Source: an uncultured Dyadobacter sp.
GTDB taxonomy: Bacteria; Bacteroidota; Bacteroidia; Cytophagales; Spirosomataceae
Length of the DNA stretch: 34,204 nt
Reading direction: 5' to 3'
NCBI GenBank assembly: GCA_937880795.1
Contig: CALGRQ010000462.1
Span: 1-34,204, forward strand
Part shown: one piece after another, positions 1-6,458 of the stretch
How positions within the stretch are numbered: the first letter of the stretch is position 1
Layout of the letters: every line of letters starts with the position of its first letter
Notes under the pieces: generated by a model
Told to the model about the DNA's origin: nothing
The model's input: the letters and a program-made list of their open reading frames with translations, nothing else
Databases searched by the model: none
Translations under genes and position numbers: made by a program

Positions 1-2
1 AG

Positions 3-380
3 GTTACGTTTTGGTTTGGATCTGAGGGGGACGTTTTACTATCCATGAATAGCTACTTTTCTAACCAGCCTGGATACGAAACCATTGAGCTGTTGGAGAA
101 ATCGGAGGTATACAGGTTGTCATATGCTTCACTAATGACACTCTACCGAGATCATATGGAGGTGGCCAATTGGGGGCGTCGGTTTGCAGAATCAGAATTA
201 ATTAAAGCTGAAATGAGATTTATAAGTCAGCGGTTTAAGCCTGCGGCAGAGCGTTATGGTGAATTCGCGAGCAATTTTCCGGAATTAACCGGAAGGGTCC
301 AACTTGGGCATATAGCCTCTTATCTGGGTGTTAGCCAGGTAACATTGAGCCGCATTAGAGCGGAGTATAAATCCTTCTAA
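3..380 (+). CDS. Crp/Fnr-family transcriptional regulator, 3' part (cut by window start)
   Basis: The reading frame is open from base 3, so the gene starts outside the window and the ATG at 45 is internal. The visible part begins with the end of a cyclic-nucleotide-binding-like beta barrel (VTFWFGSEGD, then SMNSYF) followed by the long dimerisation helix and a C-terminal winged helix ending in YLGVSQVTLSRIRAEY, the typical recognition helix of Bacteroidota Crp/Fnr regulators. About 125 residues are present of a usual 190. The SMR exporter follows 86 bases downstream on the same strand, so this regulator may control it, which is inference. The effector cannot be told from the visible part. Confidence 0.85.
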   Translation, partial: VTFWFGSEGDVLLSMNSYFSNQPGYETIELLEKSEVYRLSYASLMTLYRDHMEVANWGRRFAESELIKAEMRFISQRFKPAAERYGEFASNFPELTGRVQLGHIASYLGVSQVTLSRIRAEYKSF

Positions 381-411
381 TTTTTTAACAAATGTAAAGT
401 TGATTGACCCC

Positions 412-453
412 AGGCTTACCGAACTTTGTAGGAAAAACAAGGCATGAAGCCTT
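412..453 (+). promoter_or_regulatory. Mutually exclusive hairpins in the SMR gene leader
   Basis: AGGCTT at 412-417 can pair with AAGCCT at 447-452, while AAGGC at 439-443 can pair with GCCTT at 449-453. The two pairings share the same 3' arm and so compete. This lies directly before the SMR start at 467. It could be a simple RNA switch or chance; none of the guanidine riboswitch classes was recognised. Confidence 0.2.
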
Positions 454-466
454 AAAATCACACAAA

Positions 467-784
467 ATGGCTTGGATCATATTAATTATCGCAGGAGTCT
501 TTGAAATTGGCTTCACCACCTGTCTGAAACTTTCGGATAACTTCACCAATACCAAATGGAGTATTGGCTTTGTGGTATGTATTTCCATGAGCTTCTTTAT
601 GCTCAATAAGGCAGTTCAAACCATTCCCATGGGTACAGCCTATGCAGTATGGACGGGAATTGGTGCCGTAGGAACGGTGCTGGTCGGGATATTCCTATAT
701 AAGGAGCCAGCAGATTTCTGGCGTATTTTCTTCATTTTTCTTCTGATCGGATCCATTATTGGATTGAAAGTGGTAGCGAAATAG
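467..784 (+). CDS. SMR-family small multidrug/guanidinium exporter (SugE/Gdx-like)
   Basis: A 105-residue inner-membrane protein with four hydrophobic segments (about residues 2-20, 30-50, 58-77 and 84-102), the standard size of the small multidrug resistance family. The N-terminal helix has the conserved acidic residue in GVFEIGF (Glu13), the substrate- and proton-binding glutamate of EmrE/SugE dimers. AYAVWTGIGAVGT in the third helix is the family signature. SugE/Gdx members often export guanidinium, EmrE members lipophilic cations; the pattern here looks closer to SugE. The longer frame from TTG at 404 adds 21 non-membrane residues, so the ATG at 467 is preferred. A bidirectional terminator follows. 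Confidence 0.9.
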   Translation: MAWIILIIAGVFEIGFTTCLKLSDNFTNTKWSIGFVVCISMSFFMLNKAVQTIPMGTAYAVWTGIGAVGTVLVGIFLYKEPADFWRIFFIFLLIGSIIGLKVVAK

Positions 785-792
785 CCCAATAA

Positions 793-828
793 AAAAGCAG
801 GCAACTTTTAACGGAGTTACCTGCTTTT
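793..828. terminator. Bidirectional hairpin terminator between SMR gene and M28 peptidase gene
   Basis: Arms 793-806 and 815-828 (AAAAGCAGG against CCTGCTTTT, extended by AACT against AGTT) form a 14-bp stem with one C-A mismatch and an 8-base loop. A and T runs flank it, so it can end transcription from both convergent genes. Confidence 0.8.
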
Positions 829-847
829 AGGAATATTCGCAATTATC

Positions 848-2311
848 TTATTTGCCCCAGCGCCATTCTTGGCCTATAACAAGTTCTTGTTTCAATCCTT
901 GTGAGATAAGAAAATCTCTGGTAGCAGTATCCGAAAGTTTGGCAGCATCTAGCTTCTTAGATGTTGATAGCGCATATAAATACATCGAAGCAATGCGAAC
1001 GGTGCTTTCAAGTTGTTGCTTGTCCACCAGGCTGAAATCATCACAATCCGCATGATAACATTGTAGCACAGCAGGTGTTAATTGTCCCGATAACCCAGCG
1101 ATGGGTACACCTTCCAGCATAAAAGGTTGGTGGTCGCTATGTAAACCTGCACGGTTTTGTAACTCGTTTTTGAAATTAGGATCAACTTTTTGAACTGCGT
1201 TTCCTACGGTCTTGAAGAACTCGGTCATTCCGTCTCTGCCAAAAGAGTTGGCGCCTTTTGGATCATTGGTCATATCCAGGTTCATCATATAGCTCACCTG
1301 ATCAAGCTTTCCCGATTTTTTTAATTCATCCACAAAATGTTTAGAACCAAGTAAACCTTGTTCTTCGCCCATGAAAAGGACAAATTTGATCGTTTTCTCA
1401 GGTTTTACTTTAAGTGCTTTAAAGGCACGAGCCACGTCCATGACGGCAAAAGAACCAATACCATTATCAATGGCACCTGTGGATAAATCCCAGGAGTCGA
1501 GATGCCCACCTAAAATCACAGTTTCTTCCGATTTCCCCTTTAAAGTGGCAACCACATTACGGGCTTTAATGGATTTAGATATATTGCGCATATCGATTTG
1601 TGCTTCCAACGGTGCCTCCTCTTTCATCCACTTGCGCACTTCTTCACCGCTTTCACTCGATATACACACAGCAGGGATAGAAATGATAGCACCCGTTACT
1701 GATGCAGTACCGGTTAATAGAATTTTTCCGGGAGCGCCATTCACCATGATGATACCCGTAGCGCCATATTGGATAGCCAAGGCTGTTTTTTCAGAGCGGT
1801 GTAGATTCTTTTTTCCGGGAGCGCCTACAAGACCAATATTAGCCAATGCTATACGGCCTTTTAGCTTGTCTTTTACGGCTTCAAAGTCTTCTGGCAAACC
1901 ATTGCCTACATCTATAATTTCGCCTTGAATTTTTGCTTCAACCGGTGAGTGTGCCAAAGAAACAACCTCGACATCCCGGAAATTGTCGCTGCTCCCAGGA
2001 GCGATGCTTAGCGTGACGGTATCACGCATCCAAGCTTCTACTTCGAAGGGTTGATATACAACATCGCTAAATCCGTAGCTTTTGAGCAGTTTAAAGGCAA
2101 ACTCTTCTGCCCTTGCACCATTATTGCTCCCTGTAAGGCGGTGCCCAATGGTTTTGGTAGCAGTTTCTAACGACTGGTAGACTTTGCTATTCTTTCTAAT
2201 TTCACGGTCGAGCTGAGAGAAGGGTTTTTCCCATTTTTTGTCTCCTGGCTTAAAACCGGAAATGAAAACAAAGAGGAAGCAAACTAAAATTAATTGTACA
2301 ATTTTTTTCAT
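848..2311 (-). CDS. Exported M28-family metallopeptidase with PA domain (carboxypeptidase Q-like)
   Basis: A 487-residue secreted zinc peptidase. The ATG at 2311 is chosen because it starts a clear signal peptide (MKKIVQLILVCFLFVFISG); the longer frame from 2362 puts 17 polar residues before it. Residues about 110-230 hold a protease-associated (PA) domain inserted ahead of the catalytic core. The M28 dinuclear zinc site is intact: His270 in GGHLDSWD, Asp282 in GAIDNG, Glu316/Glu317 in MGEEQG, Asp346 in NLDMTND and His420 in CYHADCDD. The family hydrolyses dipeptides or N-terminal residues of peptides in the periplasm or outside. It is transcribed alone and converges on the SMR gene. Substrate cannot be told from sequence. 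Confidence 0.93.
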   Translation of the reverse strand: MKKIVQLILVCFLFVFISGFKPGDKKWEKPFSQLDREIRKNSKVYQSLETATKTIGHRLTGSNNGARAEEFAFKLLKSYGFSDVVYQPFEVEAWMRDTVTLSIAPGSSDNFRDVEVVSLAHSPVEAKIQGEIIDVGNGLPEDFEAVKDKLKGRIALANIGLVGAPGKKNLHRSEKTALAIQYGATGIIMVNGAPGKILLTGTASVTGAIISIPAVCISSESGEEVRKWMKEEAPLEAQIDMRNISKSIKARNVVATLKGKSEETVILGGHLDSWDLSTGAIDNGIGSFAVMDVARAFKALKVKPEKTIKFVLFMGEEQGLLGSKHFVDELKKSGKLDQVSYMMNLDMTNDPKGANSFGRDGMTEFFKTVGNAVQKVDPNFKNELQNRAGLHSDHQPFMLEGVPIAGLSGQLTPAVLQCYHADCDDFSLVDKQQLESTVRIASMYLYALSTSKKLDAAKLSDTATRDFLISQGLKQELVIGQEWRWGK

Positions 2312-2611
2312 AAAAAGAGTTTTAGCTGTCAATGCTACATCGGATGTTGAGAGATAAGGCAAGCCCGTTCATAACACAATTAAGACTTCAAATAGATTCC
2401 CTTAGTCTCAAATACTTTGCGAAAGTTTTCTTAAATATATTACTTTTCCAACAACTAACCTGTAACTGACGGTGATATAATGATTATGAGGGCCATAAGT
2501 GTAAAAATCACACTTAATTGATAATTATTCGGTTCAATGGAACATTATTATACGTTTTAGCGCTTATCTTTAATAATTCAAAGAAACTCCATCATAATTA
2601 AAATATTAAAT
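2312..2611. other. Divergent intergenic region between M28 peptidase and xylulokinase
   Basis: 300 bases with no coding frame of note. It holds an inverted repeat (AAGTGT at 2497-2502 against ACACTT at 2510-2515, 7-base gap) that could be a regulator site, and the xylB promoter with an overlapping AGCGCT palindrome near 2559. Confidence 0.6.
2556..2572 (+). promoter_or_regulatory. Probable xylB promoter -7 box overlapped by an AGCGCT operator-like palindrome
   Basis: TATCTTTA at 2565-2572 matches the Bacteroidota -7 consensus TAnnTTTG in 7 of 8 positions, which places transcription start about 33 bases before the xylB ATG. TTAGCGCTTA at 2557-2566 is a near-palindrome like LacI-family operators and overlaps the box, so a bound repressor would block the polymerase. 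A similar TTAGCGCTT lies at 18446-18454. The regulator is not in the window. Confidence 0.4.
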
Positions 2612-4093
2612 ATGTATTTCCTGGGATTTGATTTAGGCAGTTCATCTATAAAAGCTTGTTTACTTCATGCAGATACCGGTGCGGTGGCTGCCTCTGCTTT
2701 TTATCCTGAAAAAGAAATGACCATTGCTGCACCCAAACCCGGCTTTGCAGAGCAGCAACCTACACAATGGTGGGAAAATGCATGTTTAGCTTCTCAGGCG
2801 GTGATGAAAAAGGCTGGAATTGCACCTGAGGAAGTAGGGGCTATCGGAATTTCTTATCAAATGCACGGCTTGGTTGTGGTAGATAAAGAAATGAATGTTT
2901 TGCGTCCATCCATCATCTGGTGTGACAGCCGCGCTGTGGAGGTAGGTAATCGTGCCATGGAAGCCTTGGGTGAAGATTTCGTGTTGCCACATTTACTTAA
3001 TTCTCCGGGAAATTTTACCGCTTCTAAGTTAGGATGGGTTAAACAGAATGAGCCTGACGTATATGCAAAGGTGTATAAGTTTATGCTGCCCGGAGACTAT
3101 CTGGCCGCAAGAATTACGGGAGAAATTGTTACCACACCTTCGGGACTGTCGGAAGGGATTTTTTGGGATTTTGCGAATGATCGTCCAGCAGATTTTTTAT
3201 TTGATCACTTTGGTTTCGATCAGGCTTTAATGCCTACGGTACTACCAACGTTTTCAGAACAAGGAAAGGTTACGGCTGAGGCCGCCGCGGCATTGGGTCT
3301 GAAAGCGGGTACTCCCGTAACGTATAGGGCGGGAGATCAGCCGAATAATGCTTTTTCGTTAAATGTTCTGGAGCCAGGGGAAGTTGCGGCCACGGCTGGG
3401 ACCTCGGGTGTTGTATATGGGGTGAGCGATCAGATCAAGTTTGATCCACTTTCTCGTGTGAATACTTTCTTGCACGTAAATCCGGTTTCCAAGGCATCTC
3501 GGTATGGGGTTTTGCTATGCGTGAACGGAACGGGTAGTCTCAATGGCTGGTTACGGAATGCGCTGCTCCAAGGAAACATTTCTTATCCTGAAATGAATAA
3601 TCTGGCCGCACAGGCACCTGTTGGCGCCGATGGGCTATTGTGTTTGCCTTTTGGAAATGGGGCCGAGCGTATGCTCGAAAACCGGGATCCGGGTGCAAGT
3701 TTTAAAGGTTTGCAATTTAGTCGTCATGGGTTGAGTCACTATACACGCGCGGCACAGGAAGGCATTGTATTTGCCCTATACTATGGTATGGAGATTATGG
3801 AAACCGTAGGTGTTTCATTAAAGAATATTAGAGCCGGAGAAGCCAATATGTTTTTGAGTCCCGTGTTTAGGGAAACGTTTGCTAATGTTTCGGGGGCTAC
3901 CGTAGAGTTGATCAACACCGACGGAGCACAAGGCGCGGCACGAGCTGCCGGTTTTGGCCTAGGATACTATAAAACGAGAGAAGATGCATTTACCGGCTTA
4001 ACGGCCTTGCAGACCATTACACCAGACGCTACTTTAACTGAGGCTACCAAAGATGCCTATGGCAGATGGAAGGAAGCTTTGCTGAATGGATAA
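2612..4093 (+). CDS. xylB: Xylulokinase (FGGY family)
   Basis: A 493-residue sugar kinase that phosphorylates D-xylulose to xylulose 5-phosphate with ATP, feeding the pentose phosphate pathway from xylose. It begins with the phosphate-binding loop FLGFDLGSSSIK, has the xylulokinase sugar-binding motif QMHGL at residues 83-87, the catalytic aspartate Asp242 in RAGDQPNNAF and the C-terminal FGGY ATP-binding stretch near GAEANMFLSPVF. Length matches the family. Xylose isomerase and the xylose transporter that often sit beside xylB in this phylum are not next to it here; the gene stands alone between a divergent peptidase gene and a convergent ssb gene, with a perfect hairpin after it. Other FGGY substrates are possible, but the closest pattern is XylB. 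Confidence 0.92.
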   Translation: MYFLGFDLGSSSIKACLLHADTGAVAASAFYPEKEMTIAAPKPGFAEQQPTQWWENACLASQAVMKKAGIAPEEVGAIGISYQMHGLVVVDKEMNVLRPSIIWCDSRAVEVGNRAMEALGEDFVLPHLLNSPGNFTASKLGWVKQNEPDVYAKVYKFMLPGDYLAARITGEIVTTPSGLSEGIFWDFANDRPADFLFDHFGFDQALMPTVLPTFSEQGKVTAEAAAALGLKAGTPVTYRAGDQPNNAFSLNVLEPGEVAATAGTSGVVYGVSDQIKFDPLSRVNTFLHVNPVSKASRYGVLLCVNGTGSLNGWLRNALLQGNISYPEMNNLAAQAPVGADGLLCLPFGNGAERMLENRDPGASFKGLQFSRHGLSHYTRAAQEGIVFALYYGMEIMETVGVSLKNIRAGEANMFLSPVFRETFANVSGATVELINTDGAQGAARAAGFGLGYYKTREDAFTGLTALQTITPDATLTEATKDAYGRWKEALLNG

Positions 4094-4123
4094 TGCGTCC
4101 GTAAAATGGGATAAATAAGTTTC

Positions 4124-4159
4124 ACCGATATACCGTTAATTCTGTCACGGTATATCGGT
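4124..4159. terminator. Hairpin terminator shared by xylB and ssb
   Basis: ACCGATATACCGT at 4124-4136 pairs perfectly over 13 bp with 4147-4159, leaving a 10-base loop. It lies between the two convergent genes. The T-run is weak, so it may act as a bidirectional terminator or as an mRNA 3'-end stabiliser. Confidence 0.65.
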
Positions 4160-4182
4160 AATTCTCCGTAATTTAATGCACC

Positions 4183-4515
4183 TCACGCCTTTGCTGCGGT
4201 TCTTGCGACTTCCTCAATTTTGAAAGCCACAATTTCGACTACTTTCACGGTCAGGTTTTCCTTGTTGACGTATTGGCGATAGTTCAGTTTTCCTTCCACC
4301 GATACACTTTTTCCTTTTTCCAGGATGGTTTCGCATTGCTGTGCAAGCTGGCCCCATGCTACAATAGAATGCCAGGCAGTATTCTTTACTTCCTCTTTAT
4401 TTTTATTGGTATAGCTTTCATCGGTGGCTAAGGAAAAAGTAACAACCCGGCCGCCTTCAAATTCTCTTACATTGATTTCGCGTCCTACATTTCCGATTAA
4501 TTTTACTGAGTTCAT
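4183..4515 (-). CDS. ssb: Single-stranded DNA-binding protein, short form without acidic tail
   Basis: The 110 residues are almost entirely an SSB OB fold: the N-terminal NSVKLIGNVGREINVREF, the conserved TNKNKEE..NTAWHSIVAWG, and KGKSVSVEGKLNYRQY. SSB coats single-stranded DNA during replication, recombination and repair. Full-length SSBs have a flexible linker and an acidic tip (DDDIPF or DDLPF type) that recruits RecQ, RecO, PriA and other partners. Here the protein stops at EEVARTAAKA with no linker or tip, so it is probably an accessory paralogue and not the essential SSB. The mobile element at 4629 was inserted about 110 bases upstream of its ATG and could affect its expression. A CACCTTTG box at 4580-4587 on the minus strand may be its -7 element. 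Confidence 0.9.
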   Translation of the reverse strand: MNSVKLIGNVGREINVREFEGGRVVTFSLATDESYTNKNKEEVKNTAWHSIVAWGQLAQQCETILEKGKSVSVEGKLNYRQYVNKENLTVKVVEIVAFKIEEVARTAAKA

Positions 4516-4620
4516 GTCCGTAATGGTTTAAAATGGATAACTGTTTGTGATAAGATCCGTTTGTTCCGAATCGATGGGTCAAAGGTGGTGGGTCGGATGG
4601 ACACGAGTCGGTTATTAACT

Positions 4621-4628
4621 ATTTACAG
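4621..4628. repeat. Left copy of 8-bp target-site duplication
   Basis: ATTTACAG directly abuts the left terminal inverted repeat and is repeated exactly at 7952-7959 directly after the right one. Eight bases is the duplication size known for the IS1595 family. Confidence 0.92.
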
Positions 4629-4655
4629 GGCGACTATATACCAGATGGGACAAAG
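4629..4655 (+). repeat. Left terminal inverted repeat of the IS1595-type element
   Basis: Starts GGCGACTATATACCAGATGG and continues to GACAAAG. It matches the reverse complement of 7925-7951 at 24 of 27 bases; differences are CC against TG at positions 13-14 and A against G at position 26. Confidence 0.92.
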
Positions 4656-4992
4656 AAAATTTAATTTTGTAACCACCTCAAATTCATGTAAATAGAAAAT
4701 TCAAATCATGTTTGAGCTTCCACCCTTTGTCGATACAAATTTGAAGGAATGAAAAAGAAGGAGCACGACTTTAATCGCTTATAGTCGGGTAAAGTCGTTT
4801 GCAAATGGAAAATTCAATCGCCAAAAAATAAATCTTAGTAGTAAAACTAAATATGTAATAGGGAAGAAAACACAAGAAGATAGAGTTGAACTAACAAGAA
4901 TCGAACAAACAATAAGAAGCTTAAACTAGCCATATTGAAAATTTATTTATCGAAATCTCGTGTTTCTTGTTGTATTGTTAAATAATTTAAAT
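4656..4992. other. Left arm of the transposon, no convincing gene
   Basis: About 340 AT-rich bases. A 9-bp inverted repeat (ACGACTTTA at 4765-4773 against TAAAGTCGT at 4790-4798) is the clearest structure and is followed at once by the TTTGCAAA-centred motif at 4796-4808 that also occurs at 7981 and 8555. Only tiny ORFs are present, such as an 11-codon frame from 4749. Confidence 0.55.
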
Positions 4993-5000
4993 TACTTTTG
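4970..5000 (+). promoter_or_regulatory. Plus-strand promoter for the passenger gene
   Basis: TTG at 4970-4972, a 20-base spacer and TACTTTTG at 4993-5000 fit the Bacteroidota consensus (TTTG, N19-20, TAnnTTTG). Transcription would start near 5006 and leave a leader of about 168 bases before the ATG at 5174. Confidence 0.55.
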
Positions 5001-5006
5001 ACATAG

Positions 5007-5133
5007 AAAAAAAGCGTACCCCAGCTTTCTCACGGATAGGGCACGCTTATAAATACGATAATAAATGTAGCTTTTTGTTTGGGTCTATGCGAATTTTTCG
5101 CTGATCCTCGCCTAATTGCTATGGTCATTTACT
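5007..5133 (-). ncRNA. Candidate antisense (countertranscribed) RNA over the passenger gene leader
   Basis: A minus-strand promoter (TTG-N19-TATCTTTG, 5168 down to 5139) predicts a start near 5133. On that strand a hairpin with arms 5048-5039 and 5021-5012 followed by a run of seven T residues (5013-5007, partly within the stem) predicts an end near 5007. The RNA of about 127 nt would be fully complementary to the plus-strand leader that begins near 5006. It also holds a small perfect hairpin GCGAA/TTCGC at 5089-5101. A 32-codon frame runs on the minus strand from 5128 to 5030 but ends inside the terminator stem and has no recognisable features, so a regulatory RNA is preferred. Confidence 0.5.
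5012..5048 (-). terminator. Minus-strand terminator of the antisense RNA
   Basis: AAGCGTACCC at 5012-5021 pairs with GGGCACGCTT at 5039-5048 with one A-C mismatch and a 17-base loop. On the minus strand the stem is followed by a T run, as in intrinsic terminators. On the plus strand the same hairpin would form at the very 5' end of the passenger mRNA. Confidence 0.6.
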
Positions 5134-5138
5134 TAGTG

Positions 5139-5168
5139 CAAAGATACATACTTAGACCTTAATTACAA
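5139..5168 (-). promoter_or_regulatory. Minus-strand promoter of the antisense RNA
   Basis: Read on the minus strand: TTG (5168-5166), 19 bases, then TATCTTTG (5146-5139). Both boxes and the spacing fit the Bacteroidota vegetative promoter. The -33 element lies only 6 bases before the plus-strand ATG at 5174, so it cannot serve that gene. Confidence 0.65.
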
Positions 5169-5173
5169 GTAAA

Positions 5174-5866
5174 ATGGATAAAATTATTGCACAAGAAGCT
5201 GTAAAATCCCTTGAAGAGGCTAAAAGTCAAACTATTGAAGATATAAAGCAATTGCAGGTAAAATTAGAAGGTTTTGAGGTGTCGATCGCATGGTTTAACC
5301 AATTTGTCGATAATCATAACATTGACGAGTCTATCAAAAAAAATGCTGACGGAATTGAGTTGTCTTATAACAATATTGCAGAATTGAATGTTACAGATAA
5401 TAGCCAATTCCCGATCAAAGGAGACCGAAAGGCTCAAATTATATTTACACTAAATCAGCTTGGCAGATTTGTTAAATTAAAGACGCTAGGTTCGGAAATA
5501 AAAGACCAGCTTAATGTTCCAGATCTAAAATCCGATACGTTCCTAAGGACGCCAGTTGGTGCAATGGTAGAACAGGGGGAATTGGTGGCAATACGATACA
5601 ACGGAAACTGGAAGAAATTATTTTATGGTCTTCCTGGATGGATAATAGATGGCGAGGATGGTAAAGAAATTAAAAACGGATATTCTCCATTAAGTGACGA
5701 AATAGGGTACGGGTTAGATCAAGTGGAATTTGACTTTGAGCCTAGAAAATTTAATAAGGATGGTGATAAGTCTGATTTACAATCTAACCAAGGTGAAGGA
5801 TATCCATCCGAGGATGAAGATTTTGATGAAGTTGAGGATAGCGGAAACGATGATTTGCCATTCTAA
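5174..5866 (+). CDS. Transposon passenger protein with SSB-like acidic C-terminal tip; function unknown
   Basis: 230 residues, not recognised as a named family. Residues 1-40 form a charged helical, probably coiled-coil segment. Residues about 125-190 form a compact domain including TPVGAMVEQGELVAIRYNG and NGYSPLSDEIGYGLDQVEF; this block resembles in pattern the C-terminal FKBP-like domain of GreA/GreB (a YSPL-type turn after a small beta sheet), which is a weak inference. Residues about 193-230 are polar, acidic and likely disordered, and end in GNDDLPF. That is the ending of Bacteroidota SSB proteins, where the last residues dock onto RecQ, RecO, PriA and other repair enzymes. A strong hairpin terminator follows, and the leader is overlapped by an antisense RNA. 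It may recruit or distract SSB-partner proteins. Confidence 0.85.
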   Translation: MDKIIAQEAVKSLEEAKSQTIEDIKQLQVKLEGFEVSIAWFNQFVDNHNIDESIKKNADGIELSYNNIAELNVTDNSQFPIKGDRKAQIIFTLNQLGRFVKLKTLGSEIKDQLNVPDLKSDTFLRTPVGAMVEQGELVAIRYNGNWKKLFYGLPGWIIDGEDGKEIKNGYSPLSDEIGYGLDQVEFDFEPRKFNKDGDKSDLQSNQGEGYPSEDEDFDEVEDSGNDDLPF

Positions 5867-5870
5867 AAAT

Positions 5871-5904
5871 AATAAGAGCACCTGCTTCAACAAGTGCTCT
5901 TATT
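5871..5904 (+). terminator. Terminator of the passenger gene
   Basis: AATAAGAGCAC at 5871-5881 pairs perfectly over 11 bp with GTGCTCTTATT at 5894-5904 (12-base loop). It begins 4 bases after the stop codon. Confidence 0.85.
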
Positions 5905-6022
5905 AAGAAATTAATTGCAGGGTTAATGTAGTAGACTAACTCCGCACTAATCGGCGATAAATTTCCCACGTCGTTAAAGGGATGGGAATCTATTTATTCA
6001 CACATACAGATGCTGCAAGAAA

Positions 6023-6118
6023 ATGCAAAAATTGAGCACCCGTGTTACTGTTATACGCCGTATAGTTCCTGTACGCGTAACGGTCATTCGAAAAATCACA
6101 ATCCGGACAACCCGGTAA
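6023..6118 (+). CDS. Small basic ORF with internal peptide repeat; possible frameshifted gene
   Basis: A 31-codon frame. It contains RVTVIRRI and then RVTVIRKI, and the two copies use different synonymous codons at nearly every position (CGT GTT ACT GTT ATA against CGC GTA ACG GTC ATT). Protein repeats with scrambled wobble bases suggest that the amino-acid sequence was selected, so this may be a real gene. It stops at 6116-6118, but the next frame continues from 6114 with GNANKRYAVGSGGNHYEII to a stop near 6181, so the original product may have been about 52 residues with a one-base change. No known family recognised. Confidence 0.35.
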   Translation: MQKLSTRVTVIRRIVPVRVTVIRKITIRTTR

Positions 6119-6425
6119 TGCGAACAAGCGGTATGCCGTTGGGAGTGGCGGTAACCACTACGAAATAATTTCTGATAGATAACGGCTAAAGCCAAAATTG
6201 GGGTCGCACCCCCGATTATTCTATCGAAATCCTACGAGATTCGAAAACAGATCCGGTCTCGTTTGTAACAAATATGGTTGGCTGAATTCATTTTTGGTCG
6301 ACCTATTTGCATTACACGACAAATATATATATGTAATTGACCAAAAGCAAATTTGAGTATCTGTATTTTAATGGTTTATGTAAAATAAATACCTTGTATT
6401 TGTCCCAACATGTTACTAATATTTG

Positions 6426-6433
6426 TATATTTG
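6426..6433 (+). promoter_or_regulatory. Transposase promoter -7 box
   Basis: TATATTTG matches TAnnTTTG exactly and lies 25 bases before the transposase ATG. A TTTG at 6399-6402 is upstream, but its spacing of 23 bases is longer than usual. Confidence 0.5.
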
Positions 6434-6458
6434 TACAGGTTAAAACGGACAAGCAAAA

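Larger units (their letters stand above)
5905..6458. other. Transposon segment between passenger gene and transposase
   Basis: About 550 bases. It holds the small basic frame at 6023-6118, a further in-phase stretch to about 6183 in the next frame, short hairpins (GGCT/AGCC near 6184 and GGGG/CCCC near 6199), and the transposase promoter near 6426. The opposite-strand frame at 5998-6195 looks like a shadow. Confidence 0.5.

Noticed and set aside
5030..5128. 32-codon minus-strand frame within the antisense RNA
   Set aside because: It ends inside the terminator stem and shows no protein features, so a non-coding RNA is simpler.
5998..6195. Minus-strand frame rich in Arg and Ile
   Set aside because: It mirrors the plus-strand RVTVIR repeat, whose synonymous codon pattern favours the plus strand.
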